A stretch of 64,000 bases of DNA from Mytilus trossulus (GCF_036588685.1 NC_086378.1:81237127-81301126); one strand, 5' to 3'. Shown: positions 13,260 to 27,227, numbered from the stretch's first letter. Program-made: numbers and translations. The notes: a model not told the origin generated them from the sequence alone.

Positions 13260-13342
13260 AGTGTGGTGGCCGAGTGGTTAAGGCGTTGGACTTAAGTTCC
13301 AATGGACGTATGTCCGCGTGGGTTCGAACCCCACCCGCACTA
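13260..13342 (+). tRNA. tRNA-Leu(UAA), copy 19
   Basis: Same sequence as copy 1; consensus spacer follows. Confidence 0.96.
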
Positions 13343-13953
13343 GTCTTATTTTTATTACACCAAATTAACATCTTTCCTGAAACTGAGTGAATGGTACGCA
13401 AGTGCAGCTCCTTAAAATATCGAATAAGCAATGAAATCAAAGTTCCGAAATATAGATCTACAGTTGCTGCTAGAACAGTAAGTAATGCTTTAAATTGTAA
13501 CCGCAGTATTTTTTCTAATAGCGCAACTGCAATCAGGAGTAACGCTAAAAATGACTGTAAGCAAATATTATATGCCCATGCAGTACATTTTATGAAAAGG
13601 AAAACATTTTTTTATGAAAAATTGTTTCCGTGATGCGAATTGATTTTTTTTCTCGATGATCAGTCAAATGATCGTTTATGAGATAATAAACTTTTTTTAT
13701 CGCTCTTTATGTACAATTATGAAAATTCTTCCAGTAACGGTACTCGGGTTGGCTAAACGTCAAGTTTAACTTAATTGAATGTTTCAGCATGAAATCAGTT
13801 GAATTGCACGGGATTTTCGGTGAAAAGGCTGTCTATTTGATTATTTTTCGTTTGCGGTATTTGATCTACACTATTGCGACTTACAAATGAAATGCGAACA
13901 TTGTGATAAGTAGCTATAGATTCATGTAACCATTTAAGATCCCCATTCGTAAC

Positions 13954-14036
13954 AGTGTGGTGGCCGAGTGGTTAAGGCGTTGGACTTAAGTTCCAATGGA
14001 CGTATGTCCGCGTGGGTTCGAACCCCACCCGCACTA
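13954..14036 (+). tRNA. tRNA-Leu(UAA), copy 20
   Basis: The tRNA matches copy 1; the spacer after it carries A to T at 14393. Confidence 0.96.
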
Positions 14037-14647
14037 GTCTTATTTTTATTACACCAAATTAACATCTTTCCTGAAACTGAGTGAATGGTACGCAAGTGCA
14101 GCTCCTTAAAATATCGAATAAGCAATGAAATCAAAGTTCCGAAATATAGATCTACAGTTGCTGCTAGAACAGTAAGTAATGCTTTAAATTGTAACCGCAG
14201 TATTTTTTCTAATAGCGCAACTGCAATCAGGAGTAACGCTAAAAATGACTGTAAGCAAATATTATATGCCCATGCAGTACATTTTATGAAAAGGAAAACA
14301 TTTTTTTATGAAAAATTGTTTCCGTGATGCGAATTGATTTTTTTTCTCGATGATCAGTCAAATGATCGTTTATGAGATAATAAACTTTTTTTTTCGCTCT
14401 TTATGTACAATTATGAAAATTCTTCCAGTAACGGTACTCGGGTTGGCTAAACGTCAAGTTTAACTTAATTGAATGTTTCAGCATGAAATCAGTTGAATTG
14501 CACGGGATTTTCGGTGAAAAGGCTGTCTATTTGATTATTTTTCGTTTGCGGTATTTGATCTACACTATTGCGACTTACAAATGAAATGCGAACATTGTGA
14601 TAAGTAGCTATAGATTCATGTAACCATTTAAGATCCCCATTCGTAAC

Positions 14648-14730
14648 AGTGTGGTGGCCGAGTGGTTAAGGCGTTGGACTTAAGTTCCAATGGACGTATG
14701 TCCGCGTGGGTTCGAACCCCACCCGCACTA
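14648..14730 (+). tRNA. tRNA-Leu(UAA), copy 21
   Basis: Same sequence as copy 1; consensus spacer follows. Confidence 0.96.
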
Positions 14731-15341
14731 GTCTTATTTTTATTACACCAAATTAACATCTTTCCTGAAACTGAGTGAATGGTACGCAAGTGCAGCTCCT
14801 TAAAATATCGAATAAGCAATGAAATCAAAGTTCCGAAATATAGATCTACAGTTGCTGCTAGAACAGTAAGTAATGCTTTAAATTGTAACCGCAGTATTTT
14901 TTCTAATAGCGCAACTGCAATCAGGAGTAACGCTAAAAATGACTGTAAGCAAATATTATATGCCCATGCAGTACATTTTATGAAAAGGAAAACATTTTTT
15001 TATGAAAAATTGTTTCCGTGATGCGAATTGATTTTTTTTCTCGATGATCAGTCAAATGATCGTTTATGAGATAATAAACTTTTTTTATCGCTCTTTATGT
15101 ACAATTATGAAAATTCTTCCAGTAACGGTACTCGGGTTGGCTAAACGTCAAGTTTAACTTAATTGAATGTTTCAGCATGAAATCAGTTGAATTGCACGGG
15201 ATTTTCGGTGAAAAGGCTGTCTATTTGATTATTTTTCGTTTGCGGTATTTGATCTACACTATTGCGACTTACAAATGAAATGCGAACATTGTGATAAGTA
15301 GCTATAGATTCATGTAACCATTTAAGATCCCCATTCGTAAC

Positions 15342-15424
15342 AGTGTGGTGGCCGAGTGGTTAAGGCGTTGGACTTAAGTTCCAATGGACGTATGTCCGCG
15401 TGGGTTCGAACCCCACCCGCACTA
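15342..15424 (+). tRNA. tRNA-Leu(UAA), copy 22
   Basis: Same sequence as copy 1; consensus spacer follows. Confidence 0.96.
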
Positions 15425-16035
15425 GTCTTATTTTTATTACACCAAATTAACATCTTTCCTGAAACTGAGTGAATGGTACGCAAGTGCAGCTCCTTAAAAT
15501 ATCGAATAAGCAATGAAATCAAAGTTCCGAAATATAGATCTACAGTTGCTGCTAGAACAGTAAGTAATGCTTTAAATTGTAACCGCAGTATTTTTTCTAA
15601 TAGCGCAACTGCAATCAGGAGTAACGCTAAAAATGACTGTAAGCAAATATTATATGCCCATGCAGTACATTTTATGAAAAGGAAAACATTTTTTTATGAA
15701 AAATTGTTTCCGTGATGCGAATTGATTTTTTTTCTCGATGATCAGTCAAATGATCGTTTATGAGATAATAAACTTTTTTTATCGCTCTTTATGTACAATT
15801 ATGAAAATTCTTCCAGTAACGGTACTCGGGTTGGCTAAACGTCAAGTTTAACTTAATTGAATGTTTCAGCATGAAATCAGTTGAATTGCACGGGATTTTC
15901 GGTGAAAAGGCTGTCTATTTGATTATTTTTCGTTTGCGGTATTTGATCTACACTATTGCGACTTACAAATGAAATGCGAACATTGTGATAAGTAGCTATA
16001 GATTCATGTAACCATTTAAGATCCCCATTCGTAAC

Positions 16036-16118
16036 AGTGTGGTGGCCGAGTGGTTAAGGCGTTGGACTTAAGTTCCAATGGACGTATGTCCGCGTGGGTT
16101 CGAACCCCACCCGCACTA
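16036..16118 (+). tRNA. tRNA-Leu(UAA), copy 23
   Basis: Same sequence as copy 1; consensus spacer follows. Confidence 0.96.
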
Positions 16119-16729
16119 GTCTTATTTTTATTACACCAAATTAACATCTTTCCTGAAACTGAGTGAATGGTACGCAAGTGCAGCTCCTTAAAATATCGAA
16201 TAAGCAATGAAATCAAAGTTCCGAAATATAGATCTACAGTTGCTGCTAGAACAGTAAGTAATGCTTTAAATTGTAACCGCAGTATTTTTTCTAATAGCGC
16301 AACTGCAATCAGGAGTAACGCTAAAAATGACTGTAAGCAAATATTATATGCCCATGCAGTACATTTTATGAAAAGGAAAACATTTTTTTATGAAAAATTG
16401 TTTCCGTGATGCGAATTGATTTTTTTTCTCGATGATCAGTCAAATGATCGTTTATGAGATAATAAACTTTTTTTATCGCTCTTTATGTACAATTATGAAA
16501 ATTCTTCCAGTAACGGTACTCGGGTTGGCTAAACGTCAAGTTTAACTTAATTGAATGTTTCAGCATGAAATCAGTTGAATTGCACGGGATTTTCGGTGAA
16601 AAGGCTGTCTATTTGATTATTTTTCGTTTGCGGTATTTGATCTACACTATTGCGACTTACAAATGAAATGCGAACATTGTGATAAGTAGCTATAGATTCA
16701 TGTAACCATTTAAGATCCCCATTCGTAAC

Positions 16730-16812
16730 AGTGTGGTGGCCGAGTGGTTAAGGCGTTGGACTTAAGTTCCAATGGACGTATGTCCGCGTGGGTTCGAACC
16801 CCACCCGCACTA
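16730..16812 (+). tRNA. tRNA-Leu(UAA), copy 24
   Basis: Same sequence as copy 1; consensus spacer follows. Confidence 0.96.
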
Positions 16813-17423
16813 GTCTTATTTTTATTACACCAAATTAACATCTTTCCTGAAACTGAGTGAATGGTACGCAAGTGCAGCTCCTTAAAATATCGAATAAGCA
16901 ATGAAATCAAAGTTCCGAAATATAGATCTACAGTTGCTGCTAGAACAGTAAGTAATGCTTTAAATTGTAACCGCAGTATTTTTTCTAATAGCGCAACTGC
17001 AATCAGGAGTAACGCTAAAAATGACTGTAAGCAAATATTATATGCCCATGCAGTACATTTTATGAAAAGGAAAACATTTTTTTATGAAAAATTGTTTCCG
17101 TGATGCGAATTGATTTTTTTTCTCGATGATCAGTCAAATGATCGTTTATGAGATAATAAACTTTTTTTATCGCTCTTTATGTACAATTATGAAAATTCTT
17201 CCAGTAACGGTACTCGGGTTGGCTAAACGTCAAGTTTAACTTAATTGAATGTTTCAGCATGAAATCAGTTGAATTGCACGGGATTTTCGGTGAAAAGGCT
17301 GTCTATTTGATTATTTTTCGTTTGCGGTATTTGATCTACACTATTGCGACTTACAAATGAAATGCGAACATTGTGATAAGTAGCTATAGATTCATGTAAC
17401 CATTTAAGATCCCCATTCGTAAC

Positions 17424-17506
17424 AGTGTGGTGGCCGAGTGGTTAAGGCGTTGGACTTAAGTTCCAATGGACGTATGTCCGCGTGGGTTCGAACCCCACCC
17501 GCACTA
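17424..17506 (+). tRNA. tRNA-Leu(UAA), copy 25
   Basis: Same sequence as copy 1; consensus spacer follows. Confidence 0.96.
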
Positions 17507-18117
17507 GTCTTATTTTTATTACACCAAATTAACATCTTTCCTGAAACTGAGTGAATGGTACGCAAGTGCAGCTCCTTAAAATATCGAATAAGCAATGAAA
17601 TCAAAGTTCCGAAATATAGATCTACAGTTGCTGCTAGAACAGTAAGTAATGCTTTAAATTGTAACCGCAGTATTTTTTCTAATAGCGCAACTGCAATCAG
17701 GAGTAACGCTAAAAATGACTGTAAGCAAATATTATATGCCCATGCAGTACATTTTATGAAAAGGAAAACATTTTTTTATGAAAAATTGTTTCCGTGATGC
17801 GAATTGATTTTTTTTCTCGATGATCAGTCAAATGATCGTTTATGAGATAATAAACTTTTTTTATCGCTCTTTATGTACAATTATGAAAATTCTTCCAGTA
17901 ACGGTACTCGGGTTGGCTAAACGTCAAGTTTAACTTAATTGAATGTTTCAGCATGAAATCAGTTGAATTGCACGGGATTTTCGGTGAAAAGGCTGTCTAT
18001 TTGATTATTTTTCGTTTGCGGTATTTGATCTACACTATTGCGACTTACAAATGAAATGCGAACATTGTGATAAGTAGCTATAGATTCATGTAACCATTTA
18101 AGATCCCCATTCGTAAC

Positions 18118-18200
18118 AGTGTGGTGGCCGAGTGGTTAAGGCGTTGGACTTAAGTTCCAATGGACGTATGTCCGCGTGGGTTCGAACCCCACCCGCACTA
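18118..18200 (+). tRNA. tRNA-Leu(UAA), copy 26
   Basis: Same sequence as copy 1; consensus spacer follows. Confidence 0.96.
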
Positions 18201-18811
18201 GTCTTATTTTTATTACACCAAATTAACATCTTTCCTGAAACTGAGTGAATGGTACGCAAGTGCAGCTCCTTAAAATATCGAATAAGCAATGAAATCAAAG
18301 TTCCGAAATATAGATCTACAGTTGCTGCTAGAACAGTAAGTAATGCTTTAAATTGTAACCGCAGTATTTTTTCTAATAGCGCAACTGCAATCAGGAGTAA
18401 CGCTAAAAATGACTGTAAGCAAATATTATATGCCCATGCAGTACATTTTATGAAAAGGAAAACATTTTTTTATGAAAAATTGTTTCCGTGATGCGAATTG
18501 ATTTTTTTTCTCGATGATCAGTCAAATGATCGTTTATGAGATAATAAACTTTTTTTATCGCTCTTTATGTACAATTATGAAAATTCTTCCAGTAACGGTA
18601 CTCGGGTTGGCTAAACGTCAAGTTTAACTTAATTGAATGTTTCAGCATGAAATCAGTTGAATTGCACGGGATTTTCGGTGAAAAGGCTGTCTATTTGATT
18701 ATTTTTCGTTTGCGGTATTTGATCTACACTATTGCGACTTACAAATGAAATGCGAACATTGTGATAAGTAGCTATAGATTCATGTAACCATTTAAGATCC
18801 CCATTCGTAAC

Positions 18812-18894
18812 AGTGTGGTGGCCGAGTGGTTAAGGCGTTGGACTTAAGTTCCAATGGACGTATGTCCGCGTGGGTTCGAACCCCACCCGCACTA
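18812..18894 (+). tRNA. tRNA-Leu(UAA), copy 27
   Basis: Same sequence as copy 1; consensus spacer follows. Confidence 0.96.
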
Positions 18895-19505
18895 GTCTTA
18901 TTTTTATTACACCAAATTAACATCTTTCCTGAAACTGAGTGAATGGTACGCAAGTGCAGCTCCTTAAAATATCGAATAAGCAATGAAATCAAAGTTCCGA
19001 AATATAGATCTACAGTTGCTGCTAGAACAGTAAGTAATGCTTTAAATTGTAACCGCAGTATTTTTTCTAATAGCGCAACTGCAATCAGGAGTAACGCTAA
19101 AAATGACTGTAAGCAAATATTATATGCCCATGCAGTACATTTTATGAAAAGGAAAACATTTTTTTATGAAAAATTGTTTCCGTGATGCGAATTGATTTTT
19201 TTTCTCGATGATCAGTCAAATGATCGTTTATGAGATAATAAACTTTTTTTATCGCTCTTTATGTACAATTATGAAAATTCTTCCAGTAACGGTACTCGGG
19301 TTGGCTAAACGTCAAGTTTAACTTAATTGAATGTTTCAGCATGAAATCAGTTGAATTGCACGGGATTTTCGGTGAAAAGGCTGTCTATTTGATTATTTTT
19401 CGTTTGCGGTATTTGATCTACACTATTGCGACTTACAAATGAAATGCGAACATTGTGATAAGTAGCTATAGATTCATGTAACCATTTAAGATCCCCATTC
19501 GTAAC

Positions 19506-19588
19506 AGTGTGGTGGCCGAGTGGTTAAGGCGTTGGACTTAAGTTCCAATGGACGTATGTCCGCGTGGGTTCGAACCCCACCCGCACTA
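19506..19588 (+). tRNA. tRNA-Leu(UAA), copy 28
   Basis: Same sequence as copy 1; consensus spacer follows. Confidence 0.96.
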
Positions 19589-20199
19589 GTCTTATTTTTA
19601 TTACACCAAATTAACATCTTTCCTGAAACTGAGTGAATGGTACGCAAGTGCAGCTCCTTAAAATATCGAATAAGCAATGAAATCAAAGTTCCGAAATATA
19701 GATCTACAGTTGCTGCTAGAACAGTAAGTAATGCTTTAAATTGTAACCGCAGTATTTTTTCTAATAGCGCAACTGCAATCAGGAGTAACGCTAAAAATGA
19801 CTGTAAGCAAATATTATATGCCCATGCAGTACATTTTATGAAAAGGAAAACATTTTTTTATGAAAAATTGTTTCCGTGATGCGAATTGATTTTTTTTCTC
19901 GATGATCAGTCAAATGATCGTTTATGAGATAATAAACTTTTTTTATCGCTCTTTATGTACAATTATGAAAATTCTTCCAGTAACGGTACTCGGGTTGGCT
20001 AAACGTCAAGTTTAACTTAATTGAATGTTTCAGCATGAAATCAGTTGAATTGCACGGGATTTTCGGTGAAAAGGCTGTCTATTTGATTATTTTTCGTTTG
20101 CGGTATTTGATCTACACTATTGCGACTTACAAATGAAATGCGAACATTGTGATAAGTAGCTATAGATTCATGTAACCATTTAAGATCCCCATTCGTAAC

Positions 20200-20282
20200 A
20201 GTGTGGTGGCCGAGTGGTTAAGGCGTTGGACTTAAGTTCCAATGGACGTATGTCCGCGTGGGTTCGAACCCCACCCGCACTA
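20200..20282 (+). tRNA. tRNA-Leu(UAA), copy 29
   Basis: The tRNA matches copy 1; the spacer after it has one extra T near 20639 and A to T at 20674, a private combination (695-bp unit). Confidence 0.96.
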
Positions 20283-20894
20283 GTCTTATTTTTATTACAC
20301 CAAATTAACATCTTTCCTGAAACTGAGTGAATGGTACGCAAGTGCAGCTCCTTAAAATATCGAATAAGCAATGAAATCAAAGTTCCGAAATATAGATCTA
20401 CAGTTGCTGCTAGAACAGTAAGTAATGCTTTAAATTGTAACCGCAGTATTTTTTCTAATAGCGCAACTGCAATCAGGAGTAACGCTAAAAATGACTGTAA
20501 GCAAATATTATATGCCCATGCAGTACATTTTATGAAAAGGAAAACATTTTTTTATGAAAAATTGTTTCCGTGATGCGAATTGATTTTTTTTCTCGATGAT
20601 CAGTCAAATGATCGTTTATGAGATAATAAACTTTTTTTTATCGCTCTTTATGTACAATTATGAAAATTCTTCCTGTAACGGTACTCGGGTTGGCTAAACG
20701 TCAAGTTTAACTTAATTGAATGTTTCAGCATGAAATCAGTTGAATTGCACGGGATTTTCGGTGAAAAGGCTGTCTATTTGATTATTTTTCGTTTGCGGTA
20801 TTTGATCTACACTATTGCGACTTACAAATGAAATGCGAACATTGTGATAAGTAGCTATAGATTCATGTAACCATTTAAGATCCCCATTCGTAAC

Positions 20895-20977
20895 AGTGTG
20901 GTGGCCGAGTGGTTAAGGCGTTGGACTTAAGTTCCAATGGACGTATGTCCGCGTGGGTTCGAACCCCACCCGCACTA
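20895..20977 (+). tRNA. tRNA-Leu(UAA), copy 30
   Basis: Same sequence as copy 1; consensus spacer follows. Confidence 0.96.
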
Positions 20978-21588
20978 GTCTTATTTTTATTACACCAAAT
21001 TAACATCTTTCCTGAAACTGAGTGAATGGTACGCAAGTGCAGCTCCTTAAAATATCGAATAAGCAATGAAATCAAAGTTCCGAAATATAGATCTACAGTT
21101 GCTGCTAGAACAGTAAGTAATGCTTTAAATTGTAACCGCAGTATTTTTTCTAATAGCGCAACTGCAATCAGGAGTAACGCTAAAAATGACTGTAAGCAAA
21201 TATTATATGCCCATGCAGTACATTTTATGAAAAGGAAAACATTTTTTTATGAAAAATTGTTTCCGTGATGCGAATTGATTTTTTTTCTCGATGATCAGTC
21301 AAATGATCGTTTATGAGATAATAAACTTTTTTTATCGCTCTTTATGTACAATTATGAAAATTCTTCCAGTAACGGTACTCGGGTTGGCTAAACGTCAAGT
21401 TTAACTTAATTGAATGTTTCAGCATGAAATCAGTTGAATTGCACGGGATTTTCGGTGAAAAGGCTGTCTATTTGATTATTTTTCGTTTGCGGTATTTGAT
21501 CTACACTATTGCGACTTACAAATGAAATGCGAACATTGTGATAAGTAGCTATAGATTCATGTAACCATTTAAGATCCCCATTCGTAAC

Positions 21589-21671
21589 AGTGTGGTGGCC
21601 GAGTGGTTAAGGCGTTGGACTTAAGTTCCAATGGACGTATGTCCGCGTGGGTTCGAACCCCACCCGCACTA
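21589..21671 (+). tRNA. tRNA-Leu(UAA), copy 31
   Basis: Same sequence as copy 1; consensus spacer follows. Confidence 0.96.
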
Positions 21672-22282
21672 GTCTTATTTTTATTACACCAAATTAACAT
21701 CTTTCCTGAAACTGAGTGAATGGTACGCAAGTGCAGCTCCTTAAAATATCGAATAAGCAATGAAATCAAAGTTCCGAAATATAGATCTACAGTTGCTGCT
21801 AGAACAGTAAGTAATGCTTTAAATTGTAACCGCAGTATTTTTTCTAATAGCGCAACTGCAATCAGGAGTAACGCTAAAAATGACTGTAAGCAAATATTAT
21901 ATGCCCATGCAGTACATTTTATGAAAAGGAAAACATTTTTTTATGAAAAATTGTTTCCGTGATGCGAATTGATTTTTTTTCTCGATGATCAGTCAAATGA
22001 TCGTTTATGAGATAATAAACTTTTTTTATCGCTCTTTATGTACAATTATGAAAATTCTTCCAGTAACGGTACTCGGGTTGGCTAAACGTCAAGTTTAACT
22101 TAATTGAATGTTTCAGCATGAAATCAGTTGAATTGCACGGGATTTTCGGTGAAAAGGCTGTCTATTTGATTATTTTTCGTTTGCGGTATTTGATCTACAC
22201 TATTGCGACTTACAAATGAAATGCGAACATTGTGATAAGTAGCTATAGATTCATGTAACCATTTAAGATCCCCATTCGTAAC

Positions 22283-22365
22283 AGTGTGGTGGCCGAGTGG
22301 TTAAGGCGTTGGACTTAAGTTCCAATGGACGTATGTCCGCGTGGGTTCGAACCCCACCCGCACTA
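22283..22365 (+). tRNA. tRNA-Leu(UAA), copy 32
   Basis: Same sequence as copy 1; consensus spacer follows. Confidence 0.96.
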
Positions 22366-22976
22366 GTCTTATTTTTATTACACCAAATTAACATCTTTCC
22401 TGAAACTGAGTGAATGGTACGCAAGTGCAGCTCCTTAAAATATCGAATAAGCAATGAAATCAAAGTTCCGAAATATAGATCTACAGTTGCTGCTAGAACA
22501 GTAAGTAATGCTTTAAATTGTAACCGCAGTATTTTTTCTAATAGCGCAACTGCAATCAGGAGTAACGCTAAAAATGACTGTAAGCAAATATTATATGCCC
22601 ATGCAGTACATTTTATGAAAAGGAAAACATTTTTTTATGAAAAATTGTTTCCGTGATGCGAATTGATTTTTTTTCTCGATGATCAGTCAAATGATCGTTT
22701 ATGAGATAATAAACTTTTTTTATCGCTCTTTATGTACAATTATGAAAATTCTTCCAGTAACGGTACTCGGGTTGGCTAAACGTCAAGTTTAACTTAATTG
22801 AATGTTTCAGCATGAAATCAGTTGAATTGCACGGGATTTTCGGTGAAAAGGCTGTCTATTTGATTATTTTTCGTTTGCGGTATTTGATCTACACTATTGC
22901 GACTTACAAATGAAATGCGAACATTGTGATAAGTAGCTATAGATTCATGTAACCATTTAAGATCCCCATTCGTAAC

Positions 22977-23059
22977 AGTGTGGTGGCCGAGTGGTTAAGG
23001 CGTTGGACTTAAGTTCCAATGGACGTATGTCCGCGTGGGTTCGAACCCCACCCGCACTA
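22977..23059 (+). tRNA. tRNA-Leu(UAA), copy 33
   Basis: Same sequence as copy 1; consensus spacer follows. Confidence 0.96.
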
Positions 23060-23670
23060 GTCTTATTTTTATTACACCAAATTAACATCTTTCCTGAAAC
23101 TGAGTGAATGGTACGCAAGTGCAGCTCCTTAAAATATCGAATAAGCAATGAAATCAAAGTTCCGAAATATAGATCTACAGTTGCTGCTAGAACAGTAAGT
23201 AATGCTTTAAATTGTAACCGCAGTATTTTTTCTAATAGCGCAACTGCAATCAGGAGTAACGCTAAAAATGACTGTAAGCAAATATTATATGCCCATGCAG
23301 TACATTTTATGAAAAGGAAAACATTTTTTTATGAAAAATTGTTTCCGTGATGCGAATTGATTTTTTTTCTCGATGATCAGTCAAATGATCGTTTATGAGA
23401 TAATAAACTTTTTTTATCGCTCTTTATGTACAATTATGAAAATTCTTCCAGTAACGGTACTCGGGTTGGCTAAACGTCAAGTTTAACTTAATTGAATGTT
23501 TCAGCATGAAATCAGTTGAATTGCACGGGATTTTCGGTGAAAAGGCTGTCTATTTGATTATTTTTCGTTTGCGGTATTTGATCTACACTATTGCGACTTA
23601 CAAATGAAATGCGAACATTGTGATAAGTAGCTATAGATTCATGTAACCATTTAAGATCCCCATTCGTAAC

Positions 23671-23753
23671 AGTGTGGTGGCCGAGTGGTTAAGGCGTTGG
23701 ACTTAAGTTCCAATGGACGTATGTCCGCGTGGGTTCGAACCCCACCCGCACTA
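23671..23753 (+). tRNA. tRNA-Leu(UAA), copy 34
   Basis: Same sequence as copy 1; consensus spacer follows. Confidence 0.96.
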
Positions 23754-24364
23754 GTCTTATTTTTATTACACCAAATTAACATCTTTCCTGAAACTGAGTG
23801 AATGGTACGCAAGTGCAGCTCCTTAAAATATCGAATAAGCAATGAAATCAAAGTTCCGAAATATAGATCTACAGTTGCTGCTAGAACAGTAAGTAATGCT
23901 TTAAATTGTAACCGCAGTATTTTTTCTAATAGCGCAACTGCAATCAGGAGTAACGCTAAAAATGACTGTAAGCAAATATTATATGCCCATGCAGTACATT
24001 TTATGAAAAGGAAAACATTTTTTTATGAAAAATTGTTTCCGTGATGCGAATTGATTTTTTTTCTCGATGATCAGTCAAATGATCGTTTATGAGATAATAA
24101 ACTTTTTTTATCGCTCTTTATGTACAATTATGAAAATTCTTCCAGTAACGGTACTCGGGTTGGCTAAACGTCAAGTTTAACTTAATTGAATGTTTCAGCA
24201 TGAAATCAGTTGAATTGCACGGGATTTTCGGTGAAAAGGCTGTCTATTTGATTATTTTTCGTTTGCGGTATTTGATCTACACTATTGCGACTTACAAATG
24301 AAATGCGAACATTGTGATAAGTAGCTATAGATTCATGTAACCATTTAAGATCCCCATTCGTAAC

Positions 24365-24447
24365 AGTGTGGTGGCCGAGTGGTTAAGGCGTTGGACTTAA
24401 GTTCCAATGGACGTATGTCCGCGTGGGTTCGAACCCCACCCGCACTA
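24365..24447 (+). tRNA. tRNA-Leu(UAA), copy 35
   Basis: The tRNA matches copy 1; first of four consecutive 695-bp units with the 8-T run. Confidence 0.96.
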
Positions 24448-25059
24448 GTCTTATTTTTATTACACCAAATTAACATCTTTCCTGAAACTGAGTGAATGGT
24501 ACGCAAGTGCAGCTCCTTAAAATATCGAATAAGCAATGAAATCAAAGTTCCGAAATATAGATCTACAGTTGCTGCTAGAACAGTAAGTAATGCTTTAAAT
24601 TGTAACCGCAGTATTTTTTCTAATAGCGCAACTGCAATCAGGAGTAACGCTAAAAATGACTGTAAGCAAATATTATATGCCCATGCAGTACATTTTATGA
24701 AAAGGAAAACATTTTTTTTATGAAAAATTGTTTCCGTGATGCGAATTGATTTTTTTTCTCGATGATCAGTCAAATGATCGTTTATGAGATAATAAACTTT
24801 TTTTATCGCTCTTTATGTACAATTATGAAAATTCTTCCAGTAACGGTACTCGGGTTGGCTAAACGTCAAGTTTAACTTAATTGAATGTTTCAGCATGAAA
24901 TCAGTTGAATTGCACGGGATTTTCGGTGAAAAGGCTGTCTATTTGATTATTTTTCGTTTGCGGTATTTGATCTACACTATTGCGACTTACAAATGAAATG
25001 CGAACATTGTGATAAGTAGCTATAGATTCATGTAACCATTTAAGATCCCCATTCGTAAC

Positions 25060-25142
25060 AGTGTGGTGGCCGAGTGGTTAAGGCGTTGGACTTAAGTTCC
25101 AATGGACGTATGTCCGCGTGGGTTCGAACCCCACCCGCACTA
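25060..25142 (+). tRNA. tRNA-Leu(UAA), copy 36
   Basis: The tRNA matches copy 1; second 8-T unit of the run. Confidence 0.96.
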
Positions 25143-25754
25143 GTCTTATTTTTATTACACCAAATTAACATCTTTCCTGAAACTGAGTGAATGGTACGCA
25201 AGTGCAGCTCCTTAAAATATCGAATAAGCAATGAAATCAAAGTTCCGAAATATAGATCTACAGTTGCTGCTAGAACAGTAAGTAATGCTTTAAATTGTAA
25301 CCGCAGTATTTTTTCTAATAGCGCAACTGCAATCAGGAGTAACGCTAAAAATGACTGTAAGCAAATATTATATGCCCATGCAGTACATTTTATGAAAAGG
25401 AAAACATTTTTTTTATGAAAAATTGTTTCCGTGATGCGAATTGATTTTTTTTCTCGATGATCAGTCAAATGATCGTTTATGAGATAATAAACTTTTTTTA
25501 TCGCTCTTTATGTACAATTATGAAAATTCTTCCAGTAACGGTACTCGGGTTGGCTAAACGTCAAGTTTAACTTAATTGAATGTTTCAGCATGAAATCAGT
25601 TGAATTGCACGGGATTTTCGGTGAAAAGGCTGTCTATTTGATTATTTTTCGTTTGCGGTATTTGATCTACACTATTGCGACTTACAAATGAAATGCGAAC
25701 ATTGTGATAAGTAGCTATAGATTCATGTAACCATTTAAGATCCCCATTCGTAAC

Positions 25755-25837
25755 AGTGTGGTGGCCGAGTGGTTAAGGCGTTGGACTTAAGTTCCAATGG
25801 ACGTATGTCCGCGTGGGTTCGAACCCCACCCGCACTA
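25755..25837 (+). tRNA. tRNA-Leu(UAA), copy 37
   Basis: The tRNA matches copy 1; third 8-T unit, whose spacer ends with the C to A variant at 26427. Confidence 0.96.
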
Positions 25838-26449
25838 GTCTTATTTTTATTACACCAAATTAACATCTTTCCTGAAACTGAGTGAATGGTACGCAAGTGC
25901 AGCTCCTTAAAATATCGAATAAGCAATGAAATCAAAGTTCCGAAATATAGATCTACAGTTGCTGCTAGAACAGTAAGTAATGCTTTAAATTGTAACCGCA
26001 GTATTTTTTCTAATAGCGCAACTGCAATCAGGAGTAACGCTAAAAATGACTGTAAGCAAATATTATATGCCCATGCAGTACATTTTATGAAAAGGAAAAC
26101 ATTTTTTTTATGAAAAATTGTTTCCGTGATGCGAATTGATTTTTTTTCTCGATGATCAGTCAAATGATCGTTTATGAGATAATAAACTTTTTTTATCGCT
26201 CTTTATGTACAATTATGAAAATTCTTCCAGTAACGGTACTCGGGTTGGCTAAACGTCAAGTTTAACTTAATTGAATGTTTCAGCATGAAATCAGTTGAAT
26301 TGCACGGGATTTTCGGTGAAAAGGCTGTCTATTTGATTATTTTTCGTTTGCGGTATTTGATCTACACTATTGCGACTTACAAATGAAATGCGAACATTGT
26401 GATAAGTAGCTATAGATTCATGTAACAATTTAAGATCCCCATTCGTAAC

Positions 26450-26532
26450 AGTGTGGTGGCCGAGTGGTTAAGGCGTTGGACTTAAGTTCCAATGGACGTA
26501 TGTCCGCGTGGGTTCGAACCCCACCCGCACTA
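26450..26532 (+). tRNA. tRNA-Leu(UAA), copy 38
   Basis: The tRNA matches copy 1; fourth 8-T unit. The C to A / tRNA / 8-T arrangement repeats that of copy 15. Confidence 0.96.
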
Positions 26533-27144
26533 GTCTTATTTTTATTACACCAAATTAACATCTTTCCTGAAACTGAGTGAATGGTACGCAAGTGCAGCTC
26601 CTTAAAATATCGAATAAGCAATGAAATCAAAGTTCCGAAATATAGATCTACAGTTGCTGCTAGAACAGTAAGTAATGCTTTAAATTGTAACCGCAGTATT
26701 TTTTCTAATAGCGCAACTGCAATCAGGAGTAACGCTAAAAATGACTGTAAGCAAATATTATATGCCCATGCAGTACATTTTATGAAAAGGAAAACATTTT
26801 TTTTATGAAAAATTGTTTCCGTGATGCGAATTGATTTTTTTTCTCGATGATCAGTCAAATGATCGTTTATGAGATAATAAACTTTTTTTATCGCTCTTTA
26901 TGTACAATTATGAAAATTCTTCCAGTAACGGTACTCGGGTTGGCTAAACGTCAAGTTTAACTTAATTGAATGTTTCAGCATGAAATCAGTTGAATTGCAC
27001 GGGATTTTCGGTGAAAAGGCTGTCTATTTGATTATTTTTCGTTTGCGGTATTTGATCTACACTATTGCGACTTACAAATGAAATGCGAACATTGTGATAA
27101 GTAGCTATAGATTCATGTAACCATTTAAGATCCCCATTCGTAAC

Positions 27145-27227
27145 AGTGTGGTGGCCGAGTGGTTAAGGCGTTGGACTTAAGTTCCAATGGACGTATGTCC
27201 GCGTGGGTTCGAACCCCACCCGCACTA
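27145..27227 (+). tRNA. tRNA-Leu(UAA), copy 39
   Basis: Same sequence as copy 1; consensus spacer follows. Confidence 0.96.
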
